DNA of 64,000 nt from contig CAVBQS010000016.1 in the NCBI GenBank assembly GCA_963597615.1, positions 1 through 64,000 on the forward strand. Reading direction: 5' to 3'. The translations under genes and the position numbers were made by a program. The stretch comes from CAKRJP01 sp963597615 (GTDB lineage: Bacteria > Bacillota > Clostridia > Lachnospirales > Lachnospiraceae). Below, one piece after another: positions 7,980 through 14,996 of this stretch (its first letter is position 1; every line of letters starts with the position of its first letter). Below the pieces are notes generated by a model. The model was not told where the DNA came from, did not search any database, and worked only from the letters and a program-made list of their open reading frames with translations.

Positions 7980-8693
7980 TTATTGATTCTTATTTACAAT
8001 TTTTGTTTCATACTTTCCTGTTGCAATATCAATATATCTTACAAATAAGGATACTTTATTGTCTGAATTTAAGCTATTCCACAAGGTCTCAACGAATCCA
8101 TCCATATCATCTGGAATGCTAATAAGCTTTGGTTCTCCCTCAAAACTTGGAAGTGGATTACCATCGCACATATAAGTATGGATAAATCTTCCCTCTCCTG
8201 CCTTTGGATTATCGTAGGTGTAAGTGTAGCGATTACACTGAGAAGGATCTCCCTGGTTGCTCTTTAAAATGGACATGGCAAAATCATAAGCCCCATCTTC
8301 CACATGCATCAGTCCGGAAATACGGGGAGTATAGTTTGGTCCATCTGGCTCAAATTCTCTGCTTCTTAAGGACTGTTCAAAAGTAAGTCCTTCCTTTAAT
8401 CCATCGTAGATGGTATCTGTCTGATCTCCGTTGGTTACAATGGTCTCATTTCCAAAAACTCGTACAGGAGCGTAGATAATTAAGCTTGGATCTGTAAGCT
8501 TTGAAGGATCAAAAGCCTGGGTGCGGATTCCTTCTCCTTCTTCTACGAAAACACGATTACGACTGTTCTGGCTTCTTCCCATAATAAAATATGCGGTTAC
8601 TGCCTTACTTCCATCGGCACTTCTGCCAATAATGATTCCACGGCCTGGATAAGAGTTGCCCTGTAATTCTTTTTCGATAGATAACATCTGCAT
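7980..8693 (-). CDS. purO: IMP cyclohydrolase, PurO type
   Basis: Closes FAICAR to IMP, the last step of de novo purine synthesis. The 237-residue protein matches the PurO/IMP_cyclohyd fold rather than PurH: the N-terminal GNSYPGRGIIIGRSADG and MGRSQNSRNRVF are typical, as is the later block RISGLMHVED. Length fits the family. ATG at 8693 is preceded by AAAGGAG at a good distance. It heads a minus-strand operon with the separate AICAR formyltransferase, so together the two genes replace a bifunctional PurH. PurO was first characterised in archaea; its pairing with a stand-alone formyltransferase here is consistent with functional complementation. Confidence 0.93.
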   Translation of the reverse strand: MQMLSIEKELQGNSYPGRGIIIGRSADGSKAVTAYFIMGRSQNSRNRVFVEEGEGIRTQAFDPSKLTDPSLIIYAPVRVFGNETIVTNGDQTDTIYDGLKEGLTFEQSLRSREFEPDGPNYTPRISGLMHVEDGAYDFAMSILKSNQGDPSQCNRYTYTYDNPKAGEGRFIHTYMCDGNPLPSFEGEPKLISIPDDMDGFVETLWNSLNSDNKVSLFVRYIDIATGKYETKIVNKNQ

Positions 8694-8738
8694 GAAAATA
8701 ATCTCCTTTAAAATTTATAGTAAAATCTTTTACACCCT

Positions 8739-8767
8739 ATTATATAAAACCAAAGTAGTTTTTTCCA
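8739..8767 (-). promoter_or_regulatory. Promoter of the purO operon
   Basis: On the minus strand a perfect -10 TATAAT (8744-8739) lies 17 bp after a weak -35 TGGAAA (8767-8762). It is about 45 bp upstream of the purO start codon. No purine riboswitch-like structure is visible in the short leader. Confidence 0.6.
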
Positions 8768-8784
8768 GTAGAAAAATAGAAATA

Positions 8785-8812
8785 AGAAAGAAGCCTCCCT
8801 GATCTTCTTTCT
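8785..8812. promoter_or_regulatory. Perfect hairpin upstream of the azlCD promoter
   Basis: AGAAAGAAG and CTTCTTTCT form a perfect 9-bp stem with a 10-base loop just upstream of the azlC -35 box. No T run follows on either strand, so it is more likely an operator or a boundary element between the two divergent promoters than a terminator. Confidence 0.5.
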
Positions 8813-8816
8813 GCCA

Positions 8817-8846
8817 TTGACGAAAACTCACTCTTGCCTATATACT
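8817..8846 (+). promoter_or_regulatory. Promoter of azlCD
   Basis: -35 TTGACG (8817-8822) and -10 TATACT (8841-8846) are separated by 18 bp, about 40 bp upstream of the azlC start. Confidence 0.7.
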
Positions 8847-8884
8847 TGAAGGAGTTTTGATTTTTTATAGATTGGGGATTATAT

Positions 8885-9610
8885 ATGAATCGAAGAAGTA
8901 TTTTTGTGAAGGGATTTAGGGATGGGATCCCTATTTGTCTTGGATATCTTGCAGTTTCTTTTACCTTTGGAATTATGGCAAAAAAGGTAGGAGTCTCTAT
9001 TTTTCATGCGGTTCTTATGTCTTTGGCTGCTCTTACCAGCACAGGACAATTTGCCGGCCTATCTCTTTTGGTTGCAGGAGGAGGCTGCCTGGAGCTTGTA
9101 GCCACGGAGCTTGTGGTAAATTTAAGGTACTCTCTTATGTCCTGCTCTTTATCCCAAAAAATTGATCCGAAAGCTCCTTTTTTCCACCGTTTTTTTATTG
9201 CCTACGGTGTAACCGATGAGATTTTTGGAGTCACCATTAGCCAGGAAGGCAAAACCAGTCCTTTTTATTCTTACGGCGCTATGACCAGTTCTGTGGGGGG
9301 CTGGGTTCTTGGAACCTTTTTAGGGGCAGTGTCCGGAAGCATTCTTCCAGCCAGCATTATTAGCGCCTTGGGAGTCTCCCTCTACGGAATGTTTGTGGCT
9401 ATTATCGTTCCCCCTGCCAAGAAGGACCGTATTTTAACAGTCCTGATCTTTCTGTCTATGATGGCAAGTTTGATTTTTACCTATGCACCCTTCCTAAGAG
9501 AGATTTCCTCAGGATTTCGAATGATTATCATCACCCTGATTTTGGCAGGCCTTGCCGCCTGGAAATTCCCTATAAAGGAAAATATCCAAGGAGAAGGAGA
9601 GTCCCTATGA
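8885..9610 (+). CDS. azlC: AzlC family branched-chain amino acid exporter subunit
   Basis: Large subunit of the AzlCD (LIV-E) exporter family, an integral membrane protein that, with AzlD, exports branched-chain amino acids or related compounds. The 241 residues contain about seven hydrophobic helices; the N-terminal FRDGIPICLGYLAVSFTFG and the block YSLMSCSLSQKI are typical AzlC features. Ribosome site is a weak GGGG 7 bp before the ATG. The stop overlaps the azlD start by 4 bp (ATGA), which predicts translational coupling. Substrate is inferred from the family only. Confidence 0.92.
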   Translation: MNRRSIFVKGFRDGIPICLGYLAVSFTFGIMAKKVGVSIFHAVLMSLAALTSTGQFAGLSLLVAGGGCLELVATELVVNLRYSLMSCSLSQKIDPKAPFFHRFFIAYGVTDEIFGVTISQEGKTSPFYSYGAMTSSVGGWVLGTFLGAVSGSILPASIISALGVSLYGMFVAIIVPPAKKDRILTVLIFLSMMASLIFTYAPFLREISSGFRMIIITLILAGLAAWKFPIKENIQGEGESL

Positions 9611-9915
9611 AACATTCTATTTACTTATATATCTTTTTAATGGCTCTGGTGACCTATCTAATCAGAGTGCTGCCACTGACCTTAATTCGCAGAGAAATTA
9701 AAAGCAGCTTTATTAAATCCTTCTTGTATTACGTACCTTACGTAACTTTGGCTACCATGACCTTTCCGGCCATTTTAACAGCTACTGACAGCATCTGGTC
9801 CGGGGCTGTGGGATTTTTGGTAGCGCTGGTCCTAGCTTACAAGGGGAGAAGCCTGATCCAAGTCTCTATGCTAGCTTGTGTCAGTGTTTTTGTTGTGGAA
9901 CTTTTCTTGTGTTAG
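9607..9915 (+). CDS. azlD: AzlD family small membrane subunit
   Basis: Small partner of AzlC, 102 residues with four hydrophobic segments and the conserved start YLIRVLPLTLIRREI. It begins inside the last codon of azlC (ATGA overlap) after a GGAGAAGGAGAG ribosome site within azlC. A bidirectional terminator follows about 50 bp after its stop. Confidence 0.9.
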   Translation: MKHSIYLYIFLMALVTYLIRVLPLTLIRREIKSSFIKSFLYYVPYVTLATMTFPAILTATDSIWSGAVGFLVALVLAYKGRSLIQVSMLACVSVFVVELFLC

Positions 9916-9967
9916 TTTGTGGCTCATCCGGCATATTTTCCCAAATAACCAAGTTGGCGTTAAGGCC

Positions 9968-10011
9968 AAAAAAATACGGAATGTGCTTCGACACATTCCG
10001 TATTTTTTTTT
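9968..10011. terminator. Bidirectional terminator between azlD and the dehydrogenase gene
   Basis: TACGGAATGTG and CACATTCCGTA form an 11-bp perfect stem with a 6-base loop, flanked by A7 on the left and T9 on the right, so it can terminate both convergent transcripts. Confidence 0.9.
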
Positions 10012-10022
10012 GCAAATTCCAA

Positions 10023-11189
10023 TTATAATTTCTCCATCACTAGGGCTGCGAATTCTTGGCAGCTTGCTCCTCCCGGCTGTCCGGTCATGCGGGAGCCGAT
10101 TTTTTCATCTGCATAGGCTAATGCTTCCTCTAATTTCACGGACTCTTCTACATATCCAATATGAGACAGCATCATTGCTGCAGACTTCATTAGACTGGCC
10201 GGGTTTGCCAGATCCTGGATGCCTTCTTCTACCATTCTTGGTGCACTTCCGTGGATAGCTTCAAAGAGAGCATAATTACTTCCAATGTTTGCACTTCCTG
10301 CTGTTCCTACTCCTCCCTGAATCTGCGCTGCCTCATCTGTCAGAATATCTCCGTAAAGATTTGGAAGAAGGAAGACTTGGAACTGATCTCGGATGTCTGT
10401 ATTTACTAAGTTAGCTGCCATAATATCAATAAACCAGGTATCAGTCTCAATGTCCGGATACTCTTCTCCAATGGCTTTGCAAATTCGTAAAAACTCTCCA
10501 TCTGTCTTCTTTAAAATATTAGCTTTTGTTACAATAGAAACTCTTTTCTTTCCATTTGCCTTTGCAAACTCGTAGGCAGCTTTTGCGATTCGGTAGGTTC
10601 CTTCTTTTGTAGTCACCTTAAAGTCGACATTTAATTCTTCTCCGATTTTTATACCGCGGCTACCCAAAGCATACTCTCCTTCGGTATTCTCTCTAAAGAA
10701 AGTCCAATCGATGCCCTGGTCTGGAATGGAAACCGGACGTACGTTGGCATACAGATCAAATTTTTTACGAAGAAATACATTGGCACTTTCTAAGTTCTTG
10801 GTATTCATGGATACGCTAGGAGTGGTAGTAGGTCCCTTTAATAGAACATGGCACTCCTGCATTTCTTTTAATACTTCCTCCGGAACAGTCTGGCCCTTCT
10901 CTAGACGATTTTCTAAGGTAAATCCCTCAATTTTCTTAAGTTCTACCTGTCCCTTAGAAATAGGCTCTTCTAATATCTTCTTTAGGACAGACTCTGTTTC
11001 CTTCATGATTACCGGGCCGATTCCATCTCCATCTGTAAGACCAATCACTATTTTCTTAGACTGATCTTTGTTTTTCTCAGATTCTAAAGCTGCTTCGTGC
11101 ATCTTTTCATTTCTCAAATACTGCTCTCTTAACAAGCCTTCAAACTCTTCTACAGCCTTTTTAATATCCTTCTCAATTTCGTAATTCAT
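10023..11189 (-). CDS. Isocitrate/isopropylmalate dehydrogenase family protein, probably NAD-dependent isocitrate dehydrogenase
   Basis: Oxidative decarboxylase of the beta-decarboxylating dehydrogenase family, 388 residues. The N-terminal 45 residues are a charged extension (rich in E and K) not present in typical family members; the catalytic domain then starts at KKIVIGLTDGDGIGPVI. Key blocks are TTTPSVSMNTKNLESANVFLRKKF split around residue 125 (substrate-binding Arg), FFRENTEGEY, LLPNLYGDILTDEAAQIQGG and the cofactor-loop EAIHGSAPRM. The pattern is closer to isocitrate than isopropylmalate enzymes, but substrate cannot be fixed from sequence alone. A clear promoter with an inverted repeat lies about 75 bp upstream. 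ATG is preceded by AGAGGGACACTAGATC, a weak ribosome site. Confidence 0.88.
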   Translation of the reverse strand: MNYEIEKDIKKAVEEFEGLLREQYLRNEKMHEAALESEKNKDQSKKIVIGLTDGDGIGPVIMKETESVLKKILEEPISKGQVELKKIEGFTLENRLEKGQTVPEEVLKEMQECHVLLKGPTTTPSVSMNTKNLESANVFLRKKFDLYANVRPVSIPDQGIDWTFFRENTEGEYALGSRGIKIGEELNVDFKVTTKEGTYRIAKAAYEFAKANGKKRVSIVTKANILKKTDGEFLRICKAIGEEYPDIETDTWFIDIMAANLVNTDIRDQFQVFLLPNLYGDILTDEAAQIQGGVGTAGSANIGSNYALFEAIHGSAPRMVEEGIQDLANPASLMKSAAMMLSHIGYVEESVKLEEALAYADEKIGSRMTGQPGGASCQEFAALVMEKL

Positions 11190-11258
11190 GATCTAGTGTC
11201 CCTCTTTCTTTGCTTCGTCACTGGTTTCTTTAGTTCCCTTGGATTGTATACATGTATG

Positions 11259-11292
11259 TTGGTATTCTAGTATCCATACCAGTTTTTGTCAA
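11259..11292 (-). promoter_or_regulatory. Promoter of the dehydrogenase gene with inverted repeat in the spacer
   Basis: On the minus strand -35 TTGACA (11292-11287) and -10 TAGAAT (11269-11264) are 17 bp apart. An inverted repeat TGGTAT ... ATACCA lies across the spacer and -10, in a position suited to a repressor. Confidence 0.7.
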
Positions 11293-11312
11293 TGCTTTCC
11301 GAAAAAAATTAC

Positions 11313-11366
11313 AAAAAATAGCGACAAATCTAAAGCCGGACTTTAGATTTGTCGCTATTTTTTATT
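11313..11366. terminator. Bidirectional terminator after gtrA
   Basis: AGCGACAAATCTAAAG and CTTTAGATTTGTCGCT form a 16-bp perfect stem around a 5-base loop. T-rich tracts follow on both sides. It ends the gtrA transcript and overlaps the last codons of gtrA. Confidence 0.9.
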
Positions 11367-11814
11367 TTTTCTCTAGGAAAATTTTTCTCGTTACGAAGTT
11401 GTACACCATTACTACTGCTGTGGCAAAGATTTTTCCTCCGGTATAAATCAGATTATATCCTACATTTTCCTGAAGGAAGGCACTGTGGCTGTAAATCGGT
11501 CCTACTAAGATCCAGATGATCAAACTGTTTATGATCATTCCCACCACTGAAAGCAAGACAAAGACGGTAAATTCTGTCTTTTTATTCAAATCTTCTTTTC
11601 TTTCAAATACAAATTTAAAACTTAAAATATAGTTTACTACCACCGAGACTACAAAGCCTACTACGGAGGCCACCAGGGAGGCAAACTCAAAATAAGAGGT
11701 GGACAGGATGGCCATAAGCACATTCAGTACTACCAGGCCTGTCAGGTAATCGATGACAAAAGAAATTACTCCAACGAAGCCAAACTTAATAATCTGCTGC
11801 ATTAATTTTTGCAT
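11362..11814 (-). CDS. GtrA family membrane protein
   Basis: Small polytopic membrane protein of 150 residues with four hydrophobic helices, starting QQIIKFGFVGVISFVIDYLTG, which is the GtrA signature region. GtrA-family proteins are thought to help move undecaprenyl-linked sugars across the membrane or act with glycosyltransferases; that is family knowledge. It follows the two ThrE subunit genes by 31 bp and may be co-transcribed with them. Downstream is a strong bidirectional terminator. No glycosyltransferase lies next to it, so its partner is unknown. Confidence 0.88.
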   Translation of the reverse strand: MQKLMQQIIKFGFVGVISFVIDYLTGLVVLNVLMAILSTSYFEFASLVASVVGFVVSVVVNYILSFKFVFERKEDLNKKTEFTVFVLLSVVGMIINSLIIWILVGPIYSHSAFLQENVGYNLIYTGGKIFATAVVMVYNFVTRKIFLEKK

Positions 11815-11845
11815 TTTTCTTTTCCTTTCTTCTAACTATCTATTA

Positions 11846-12301
11846 CTAACGAATATGTAAGCTTCTTCCTTGATGCAGCCTGCTCCAGACCAGACGAAAA
11901 AGCACGGTAGTTACTGTCATTCCTGCTGCCATGCTGGCTGCAAATAGGAGGGTGTAGATTCCCTGGGCAAAGAAGCCACTGTAATTTTTCCCCATAAGAT
12001 TGCTCATAGTCCGGTAAAGGGCTGCCCCCGGGATTAAGGGAATGGTGGCTGATACCAAGAAGACTGTCACGGGAGATTTAAAAAGTCTAGCCATAATTTC
12101 TCCGTAAAGGGTGGTGACAATTGTAGCAACAAATCCACAAAAATAGGGATTCTCGTTGATTAGTCCTGCCCCCAGGTAGACCGCCCAGGAAAGAAGGCCT
12201 CCTAGGGCTGCATATATTAACTTTTTCCCTCTGATATTAAATAAAATAGCAAATCCCAAAGACCCTACAAAGGCTGTTGCCAATTGAATAAAATTCTGCA
12301 T
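11846..12301 (-). CDS. Threonine/serine exporter, small ThrE-like subunit
   Basis: Membrane protein of 151 residues with four to five hydrophobic segments, matching the C-terminal half of ThrE (ThrE_2/DUF3815): the stretches NENPYFCGFVATIVTTLYGE and ATIPLIPGAALYRTM are characteristic. Works with the larger subunit upstream to export threonine and serine, by family analogy. The gap to the upstream gene is 52 bp. Confidence 0.88.
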   Translation of the reverse strand: MQNFIQLATAFVGSLGFAILFNIRGKKLIYAALGGLLSWAVYLGAGLINENPYFCGFVATIVTTLYGEIMARLFKSPVTVFLVSATIPLIPGAALYRTMSNLMGKNYSGFFAQGIYTLLFAASMAAGMTVTTVLFRLVWSRLHQGRSLHIR

Positions 12302-12353
12302 CTTCTACTTTCTCCTGCTTTCTTCCCCTGTGATCTTTCACCTAAAAGTATCT

Positions 12354-13154
12354 TTATAAAACAAATCCTGCCACAGTAAATCCCAAAGCAATGACCAGGG
12401 CCAGTAAAATAGACTCCATAAAACGAATCAACCCCGTAATAATATCCCCACAAAACATATCCCTAAGAGAATTGGTCAGGGGAATCCCTGGGATCAGAAG
12501 CATAATATTTCCAATACTGATTAAGTCCACATGGCTCCCAATACCTAAAAGTACAAAAAATTTTGCCAGGAATCCTCCAAAGATGGAGACAATTAAAGCG
12601 GTAATAAGGGCATTTACAGACCCCTTGCCAACAAAAGTTTGCATAAGCTTAAGGAAAATTCCGATTACAGCCGAGGCTATAGCATCTCCTAAATTTCCTC
12701 CAAAGAATACGGAAAAAGCACCGGAAATCAAGGCATATACAAATAACTGCATAGCAAAAGAATACTTAGGTGCCTGATCAATCTTTTCTAGCCTCTCACG
12801 TATGACAGGATAGGCTACTTTTTCCTGACAGATTTCTCTGGATAATTGGTTTAACCGGTCCAAACGGTCTAGGTCATTGACCATGCCTGTCACACGCCTG
12901 GTCTGGGTGCAGACGCCAAACTCTTCCCCATACATAGTGGTAATAATGCTGGAGGTGATGGAAAATACATCCACCCGACTGGCACCATAAGCCAGACAGA
13001 TCCGCCTGATGGTATCCTCCACCCGTCCTGCTTCTCCACCGCTTCGAAGAATCTGCTCTCCAACAGTCATAGCACAGTATAAAATTTCTTCCGCTTCTGT
13101 TTTTTTCATAATATCTTTATAAATATAGGTAGTCTTACCCTTTTCTTTCCCCAT
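12354..13154 (-). CDS. Threonine/serine exporter, large ThrE-like subunit (DUF1212)
   Basis: 266-residue protein with a cytoplasmic N-terminal region (about 1-125, with GGEAGRVEDTIRRICLAYGA, the DUF1212 signature) and five hydrophobic helices in the C-terminal half, including LIPGIPLTNSLRDM. Together with the 151-residue subunit it makes a split ThrE exporter. The ATG at 13154 has only a poor ribosome site upstream; the internal ATG at residue 15 (IMKKTEAEEIL) is an alternative. Export of threonine or serine is inferred from the family. Confidence 0.88.
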   Translation of the reverse strand: MGKEKGKTTYIYKDIMKKTEAEEILYCAMTVGEQILRSGGEAGRVEDTIRRICLAYGASRVDVFSITSSIITTMYGEEFGVCTQTRRVTGMVNDLDRLDRLNQLSREICQEKVAYPVIRERLEKIDQAPKYSFAMQLFVYALISGAFSVFFGGNLGDAIASAVIGIFLKLMQTFVGKGSVNALITALIVSIFGGFLAKFFVLLGIGSHVDLISIGNIMLLIPGIPLTNSLRDMFCGDIITGLIRFMESILLALVIALGFTVAGFVL

Positions 13155-13458
13155 AATCTATAGACAATTAGCTTCTTGCAAAGAAGTCCTCTAGTATCTT
13201 ACCTTAGTTTTTAAGCTCCGTAAAGTTTAATCTCTAATCTATAGCGTATTTTCTTTATTTTGTTATTTAAAATAACTTTTATAAATAATCAATATCAATC
13301 GCCTCAATTAATTACTGCTTTTTTCATAAATCCCAAAGGAAAACTGCCTTTAATTATTGCTATTTCCCAGCAAAAATGCTATGATACACCTGTTTTTTGA
13401 CCAATATTATTTTACAAACGATTGTTTTTTTAAATAACATTTTTACAAGGAGGATCTT
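13155..13458. other. AT-rich divergent intergenic region
   Basis: About 300 bp without a gene. It holds the promoter of the HTH-dehydrogenase gene (13357-13385) and presumably that of the ThrE operon. No riboswitch or repeat was recognised. A short palindrome ACAA-N4-TTGT at 13414-13425 lies in the leader of the dehydrogenase gene and could be an operator for its own HTH domain. Confidence 0.5.
13357..13385 (+). promoter_or_regulatory. Promoter of the HTH-UDP-glucose dehydrogenase gene
   Basis: -35 TTGCTA (13357-13362) and -10 TATGAT (13380-13385) are separated by 17 bp. The leader is about 65 nt and ends with AAGGAGGATCTT before the ATG. Confidence 0.6.
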
Positions 13459-14940
13459 ATGAAAAAACTTTCTCAAGCTCTTTTGGCCAATGTGGTAAGT
13501 TCTAAAAGAAGGGAAATGAACCTCACCCAACAGGAGCTTTCCGAAAAAACAGGCATTAACAGGGCCCTACTTAGCCGTATTGAAAAGCAGGACTATCTGC
13601 CTTTAATTCCTCAGCTGGAGGTCTTAGGAGATGTCCTTGGCTTTGAATTAGAAGATGTATTTACAAAAGAGGTCGGCAATCATTTACCAAGTCCTGCCCC
13701 CTTAAAGATTGCTGTAGCAGGAACCGGCTATGTAGGCCTTTCCATCGCCACTTTATTAGCCCAGCACAATCAGGTAAGGGCTGTTGACATTATTCCCGAG
13801 AAGGTAGACATGATCAACAAGGGCAAGTCTCCCATTCAGGATGATTATATTGAAAAATATCTGGCCGAAAAAAAATTAAACCTTACAGCCACCCTTGACG
13901 GAGAGGCAGCTTACAAAGACGCAGACTATGTAATCATCGCAGCCCCTACCAATTATGATAGTCAAAGAAATTATTTTGATACTTCTGCCGTAGAATCTGT
14001 AATCGAATTAGTCTTGAAGGTAAATCCTGAGGCTATTATGGTGATTAAATCCACCATACCTGTGGGATACACAGAATCTGTAAGGAAGAAATATAATACC
14101 AACAACATTATCTTTAGTCCGGAATTTTTAAGGGAATCCAAGGCCCTCTATGACAACCTCTATCCTAGCCGAATTATTGTTTCTACAGATAAAAAGGACG
14201 AGAAACTTGTGAAGGCCTCCAAGGATTTTGCTGCCCTTCTACAGCAGGGAGCCATTAAGAAAAATATCGACACCCTCTTCATGGGATTTACGGAGGCAGA
14301 GGCTGTAAAATTATTTGCCAACACTTATTTGGCTCTTCGGGTTTCTTATTTCAATGAGTTAGATACCTATGCAGAAATGAAGGAATTGAACACTCAGGAC
14401 ATTATTAACGGGGTATGTTTAGATCCGAGAATCGGAAGTCATTACAACAACCCAAGCTTTGGCTATGGTGGCTACTGCCTACCAAAGGATACCAAGCAAC
14501 TGCTAGCAAATTATAACGATGTTCCTCAGAATATGATGACAGCCATTGTAGAAAGCAATCGGACCAGAAAAGATTTTATTGCAGACCGGGTATTAAATAT
14601 GGCCGGCTACTACAGCTATGGCGAAGACAATACCTATGATTCCAGCAAAGAAAAACAGGTAACTGTAGGGGTATATCGCCTGACTATGAAATCTAATTCT
14701 GATAACTTCCGTCAATCCTCTATCCAGGGAGTTATGAAAAGGATCAAGGCTAAGGGTGCCAAGGTTGTGATTTACGAGCCAACCTTAAAGGACGGGGATA
14801 CTTTCTTCGGTTCTCAGATTGTCAATAACTTAGAAAGCTTCAAAGACCAATCTGATGCCATTATCGCCAACCGCTATGATCCATGTCTGGATGATGTGAT
14901 AGACAAAGTATATACCAGAGATATCTTTAAGAGAGACTAG
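13459..14940 (+). CDS. UDP-glucose/nucleotide-sugar dehydrogenase with N-terminal XRE-type HTH domain
   Basis: Unusual fusion, 493 residues. Residues about 10-70 form a cro/C1-type helix-turn-helix (RREMNLTQQELSEKTGINR, then ALLSRIEKQDYLP). Residues 83 to the end form a UDP-glucose 6-dehydrogenase: NAD-binding motif AVAGTGYVGLSIA, substrate region SPEFLRESKALYDNLYPSR, and the catalytic cysteine Cys340 in FGYGGYCLPKDTKQL. All parts are intact, so the enzyme should oxidise UDP-glucose (or a related UDP-sugar) to the uronic acid for surface polysaccharide synthesis. The HTH suggests DNA binding, perhaps autoregulation by substrate state. The ribosome site AAGGAGGATCTT is strong, so the HTH is part of the protein. 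The gene stands alone between terminators. Confidence 0.93.
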   Translation: MKKLSQALLANVVSSKRREMNLTQQELSEKTGINRALLSRIEKQDYLPLIPQLEVLGDVLGFELEDVFTKEVGNHLPSPAPLKIAVAGTGYVGLSIATLLAQHNQVRAVDIIPEKVDMINKGKSPIQDDYIEKYLAEKKLNLTATLDGEAAYKDADYVIIAAPTNYDSQRNYFDTSAVESVIELVLKVNPEAIMVIKSTIPVGYTESVRKKYNTNNIIFSPEFLRESKALYDNLYPSRIIVSTDKKDEKLVKASKDFAALLQQGAIKKNIDTLFMGFTEAEAVKLFANTYLALRVSYFNELDTYAEMKELNTQDIINGVCLDPRIGSHYNNPSFGYGGYCLPKDTKQLLANYNDVPQNMMTAIVESNRTRKDFIADRVLNMAGYYSYGEDNTYDSSKEKQVTVGVYRLTMKSNSDNFRQSSIQGVMKRIKAKGAKVVIYEPTLKDGDTFFGSQIVNNLESFKDQSDAIIANRYDPCLDDVIDKVYTRDIFKRD

Positions 14941-14947
14941 AGCAGAT

Positions 14948-14995
14948 AAAAAGAGAAGACTGGGAAGTTAGTCCTTCCCTATCTTCTCTTTTTTT
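14948..14995. terminator. Bidirectional terminator
   Basis: AAAAAGAGAAGA-CT-GGGAAG and CTTCCC-TA-TCTTCTCTTTTT form a long stem with one internal mismatch bubble, closed by a short loop. It ends the dehydrogenase transcript and the convergent 643-residue gene. Confidence 0.9.
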
Positions 14996-14996
14996 C

